Shown piece after piece: positions 60,635-64,000 of a DNA stretch of 64,000 bases. The notes under the pieces are model-generated. The model made no database searches and was not told where the DNA came from. It worked only from the letters and a program-made list of their open reading frames with translations. Each line of letters starts with the position of its first letter. The stretch's first letter is position 1. A program made the translations under genes and the position numbers. The stretch comes from Fidelibacterota bacterium (GTDB lineage Bacteria; Fidelibacterota; Marinisomatia; SCGC-AAA003-L08; TS1B11): the NCBI GenBank assembly GCA_004124875.1, contig SCKJ01000004.1, positions 124,001 to 188,000 on the forward strand, read 5' to 3'.

Positions 60635-63091
60635 ATGAAAGAAAACTTCTCCAAACGAGTCCAGAACATTTTAAAAAACGCCAAGGAGGAAGCGATCCGC
60701 CTGGGGCACAGCTATGTCGGTTCCGAGCACCTGCTGCTGGGCATTCTGAAGGAAGGCAACGGCCGGGCGTTCGAAATTCTCTCGGGTCTGGTGGGCGACA
60801 CACACGAGCTGCAGACCGAGATAGAAGAACTTGTGCGTTCCTCCGGCGGCACCATGACGCTGGGACATCTGCCGCTGACGCGCCGCGCGGAGCGGATTCT
60901 GCGGACCACCTTTACCGAGGCCAAGGGCTTCAACGAGGAGGTCGGCGACGATATCCACCTGTTGCTGGCGCTGGTGAAGGAGACCGAAGGCGTTGCCAGC
61001 GAAGTGCTCAACCGTTTCGGCATCGATTACACCACCATTAAGCAGAAACATTCGGCCCAGATTTCTGCCATGGCATCGAGCAAACCGAGCGGCCGCAAAG
61101 CAAAAAAATCGAGCACTCCCACTCTCGACCATTTCAGCCGCGACATTACCGCACTGGCCGCCGATGGAAGCCTCGACCCGGTCATTGGCCGCGAGATGGA
61201 AATTGAGCGCGTGGCACAGATTTTGGCCCGCCGCAAGAAAAATAATCCGGTCCTCATCGGCGAACCTGGCGTGGGCAAAACGGCCATTGTCGAAGGACTG
61301 GCCAGCCGCATTCTCGACCGCACCGTCCCCCGGGTCCTTTATGGGCACCGGGTGTTGGCCCTCGACCTGGGCTCTTTAGTGGCCGGCACCAAGTACAGGG
61401 GCCAGTTCGAAGAGCGGCTGAAGGCGCTGATGACGGAGCTGGAAACGGCCAAGGACGTCATCGTATTTATTGACGAGCTGCATACCCTGGTAGGCGCAGG
61501 CAGCGCCAGCGGATCGCTCGATGCGGCCAACATGTTCAAGCCGGCCCTCTCGCGTGGAGAGATACAGGTGATTGGCGCGACGACGCTCGATGAGTATCGC
61601 CGCCACATTGAAAAGGACGGCGCCCTGGAGCGCAGGTTCCAGAAGGTGGTGGTTGCCGAACCCAGCAGCGAAGATTCCCTCAAAATATTGCATGGCCTCA
61701 AAGAGCGCTATGAAATTCACCATCATGTCCGCTACACGGATGAGGCTATCGTTGCCTGTGTGGAGATGAGCGGGCGTTACATCACGGACAAATTTATGCC
61801 GGACAAGGCCATTGACGTCCTGGATGAGGCCGGCGCACGCATCCACATCAATAACCTCGTCGTGCCACAGGAGCTGGTCGACCTTGAAAATGAGGTGGAG
61901 GAAATTCGCAGCCGGAAAGAGGCCGTCGTGAGCGCCCAGGACTTTGAAGAGGCGGCCAAACTGCGTGATAAAGAGCGCCACATCCTGGAGCAGGTGGAGC
62001 ACTATCAGCGGGAATGGGAAAATGAGGATCAGGACACCTGGCCCGAGGTCAACGACAACGATGTTGCAGACACTGTAGCCATGATGACCGGCATTCCGGT
62101 AAACAAGGTGGCCGAGAAGGAGATGGACCGGCTGCTGCATATTGAGGATGTGCTGAAAGAGAAGATCATCGGCCAGGATGAAGCCATCGATAAGCTCAGC
62201 AAAGCCATTCAGCGGGCCCGCACCGGTATGAAGAATCCGGCCCATCCCATCGGCTCGTTCCTCTTCCTCGGGCCCACGGGGGTGGGCAAAACGGAGCTGG
62301 CGCGGGTCCTTGCCACCCATCTGTTTTCCGGCAGCAACTCGCTGGTGCGTTTTGACATGTCGGAGTACATGGAACGGTTCAACATTTCGAAGCTGGTGGG
62401 AGCGCCCCCCGGCTATGTGGGCTATGAAGAGGGCGGGGAGTTAACCGAGCGCGTCCGGCGCAACCCGTTTACCGTGGTCCTGTTCGATGAAATCGAAAAA
62501 GCGCATCCCGACATTTTCAACATTCTGTTGCAGATCCTCGATGAGGGAACCCTGACTGACTCTCTCGGCCGGAGAGTCGATTTCCGTAACGCCGTCATCA
62601 TCATGACTTCCAACCTGGGGACCCGAGGCATGGAATCCGGTGGTTACGGGTTTGGCCGCTCTGATGAGCCCAATGATCAAAATATCCGCACTGAACTGCT
62701 GGGCGAGGTCAAGCAGCTGTTCAATCCCGAGTTCCTGAACCGCCTGGACGATACGATCATCTTCAATGCTCTGAAGAAAGAGCATTTGATGGCCATTGTC
62801 GAACTGCAGCTGTTGGACCTTAAAAAGAACCTGGCCAGCAAAAATGTGACTTACAGCATCACCAAGGCGGCGCGGGAGCGGATCATCGATGAAGGCTATG
62901 ATAAAGCATACGGCGCAAGACCGATGCGCCGGGTGATTCAAAGCCGGATCGAAAACGAAATTGCCGAAAAATTCCTCCGGCGCGAATTTCGCGAAGGGGG
63001 GCACATCCAGATTTCCGCCCGCGGCAAGAACCTGGTATTCACGCAGAAATTCAAAAAATCTGACCTCCCGCTCCCCGAAGAGACTGAATAG
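60635..63091 (+). CDS. clpC: ATP-dependent Clp protease ATPase subunit ClpC
   Basis: 818 aa Hsp100 unfoldase. In order: an N-domain with two Clp repeats (1-150), AAA-1 with [14 protein letters not shown], a middle domain with a UVR-like [12 protein letters not shown], and AAA-2 with [14 protein letters not shown]. It ends with the D2-small domain. It delivers substrates to ClpP, and the middle domain marks it as ClpC rather than ClpA or ClpB. No mcsA, mcsB or ctsR gene lies beside it. Confidence 0.93.
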   Translation: MKENFSKRVQNILKNAKEEAIRLGHSYVGSEHLLLGILKEGNGRAFEILSGLVGDTHELQTEIEELVRSSGGTMTLGHLPLTRRAERILRTTFTEAKGFNEEVGDDIHLLLALVKETEGVASEVLNRFGIDYTTIKQKHSAQISAMASSKPSGRKAKKSSTPTLDHFSRDITALAADGSLDPVIGREMEIERVAQILARRKKNNPVLIGEPGVGKTAIVEGLASRILDRTVPRVLYGHRVLALDLGSLVAGTKYRGQFEERLKALMTELETAKDVIVFIDELHTLVGAGSASGSLDAANMFKPALSRGEIQVIGATTLDEYRRHIEKDGALERRFQKVVVAEPSSEDSLKILHGLKERYEIHHHVRYTDEAIVACVEMSGRYITDKFMPDKAIDVLDEAGARIHINNLVVPQELVDLENEVEEIRSRKEAVVSAQDFEEAAKLRDKERHILEQVEHYQREWENEDQDTWPEVNDNDVADTVAMMTGIPVNKVAEKEMDRLLHIEDVLKEKIIGQDEAIDKLSKAIQRARTGMKNPAHPIGSFLFLGPTGVGKTELARVLATHLFSGSNSLVRFDMSEYMERFNISKLVGAPPGYVGYEEGGELTERVRRNPFTVVLFDEIEKAHPDIFNILLQILDEGTLTDSLGRRVDFRNAVIIMTSNLGTRGMESGGYGFGRSDEPNDQNIRTELLGEVKQLFNPEFLNRLDDTIIFNALKKEHLMAIVELQLLDLKKNLASKNVTYSITKAARERIIDEGYDKAYGARPMRRVIQSRIENEIAEKFLRREFREGGHIQISARGKNLVFTQKFKKSDLPLPEETE

Positions 63092-63099
63092 ACAGACCG

Positions 63100-63114
63100 G
63101 CGGCCCTCTGCCGC
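63100..63114 (+). terminator. Weak hairpin after clpC
   Basis: GCGGC (63100-63104) and GCCGC (63110-63114) pair around a 5-base loop, nine bases after the clpC stop, followed by TCCTTCC. The stem is short and the T-run poor. Confidence 0.3.

Positions 63115-64000
<886 letters not shown>

Overview
The window is a gene-dense stretch of a diderm (Gram-negative-type) bacterial chromosome. Almost every gene lies on the + strand. LolC/E-type and LolD lipoprotein exporters, a System I cytochrome c maturation locus and two complex I loci indicate an outer membrane and a respiratory metabolism. TGA is an ordinary stop codon, and the gene for the UGA-reading factor RF2 carries the classic autoregulatory frameshift. 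I cannot place the organism firmly. Archaeal-type (type II) GAPDH, a four-helix-bundle IVP gene, a homocysteine methyltransferase-MTHFR fusion and duplicated nuo loci would fit an uncultured FCB-like phylum such as Neomarinimicrobiota, but that is inference.

Bases 1-12262 hold a first complex I locus, nuoABCDHIJKLM-[IVP]-N, with no nuoEFG (the NADH module) and a NuoI that carries a unique repeat-containing C-terminal extension. A hotdog acyl-CoA thioesterase closes it and overlaps the next operon. Bases 12259-28036 hold a second, complete 14-subunit locus, nuoABCDEFGHIJKLM-[CitMHS-like transporter]-[UspA]-N, followed by a cobalamin adenosyltransferase. Start and stop codons overlap almost throughout, which suggests translational coupling.

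Bases 28083-30419 are a complete IS1-family transposable element of 2337 bp. It has perfect 18-bp terminal inverted repeats and an 8-bp target duplication (CCGCAGTG). The transposase occupies only the left 0.84 kb. The remaining 1.5 kb is cargo: a tRNA-like sequence, a possible winged-helix (HARE-HTH-like) gene, an operator-like palindrome, several hairpins and a lipoprotein gene. The transposase leader can form two mutually exclusive hairpins, one of which hides its ribosome binding site.

Bases 30435-39368 carry housekeeping and cofactor genes: nrnA, dcd, ispH, pdxS, pdxT, dxs, a methylmalonyl-CoA-mutase-family large subunit and a YbdK-type carboxylate-amine ligase. Bases 39495-45053 are a cytochrome c maturation operon (ccmE, F, H, a CcmI-like/zinc-ribbon fusion, A, B, C, D). 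Its CcmE is of the CxxxY type, and its CcmH has vicinal cysteines in place of CxxC.

Bases 45094-60568 hold type II GAPDH, an MBL hydrolase, the methyltransferase-MTHFR fusion, tilS, hpt, ftsH, folP, cdaA, prfB, lysS, two LolC/E-family genes and lolD. The window ends with clpC and the first 256 codons of dnaK. The pathways connect in places: cobO makes adenosylcobalamin for the mutase, dxs and ispH are the first and last steps of the MEP pathway, and the ccm locus would mature cytochromes downstream of complex I.
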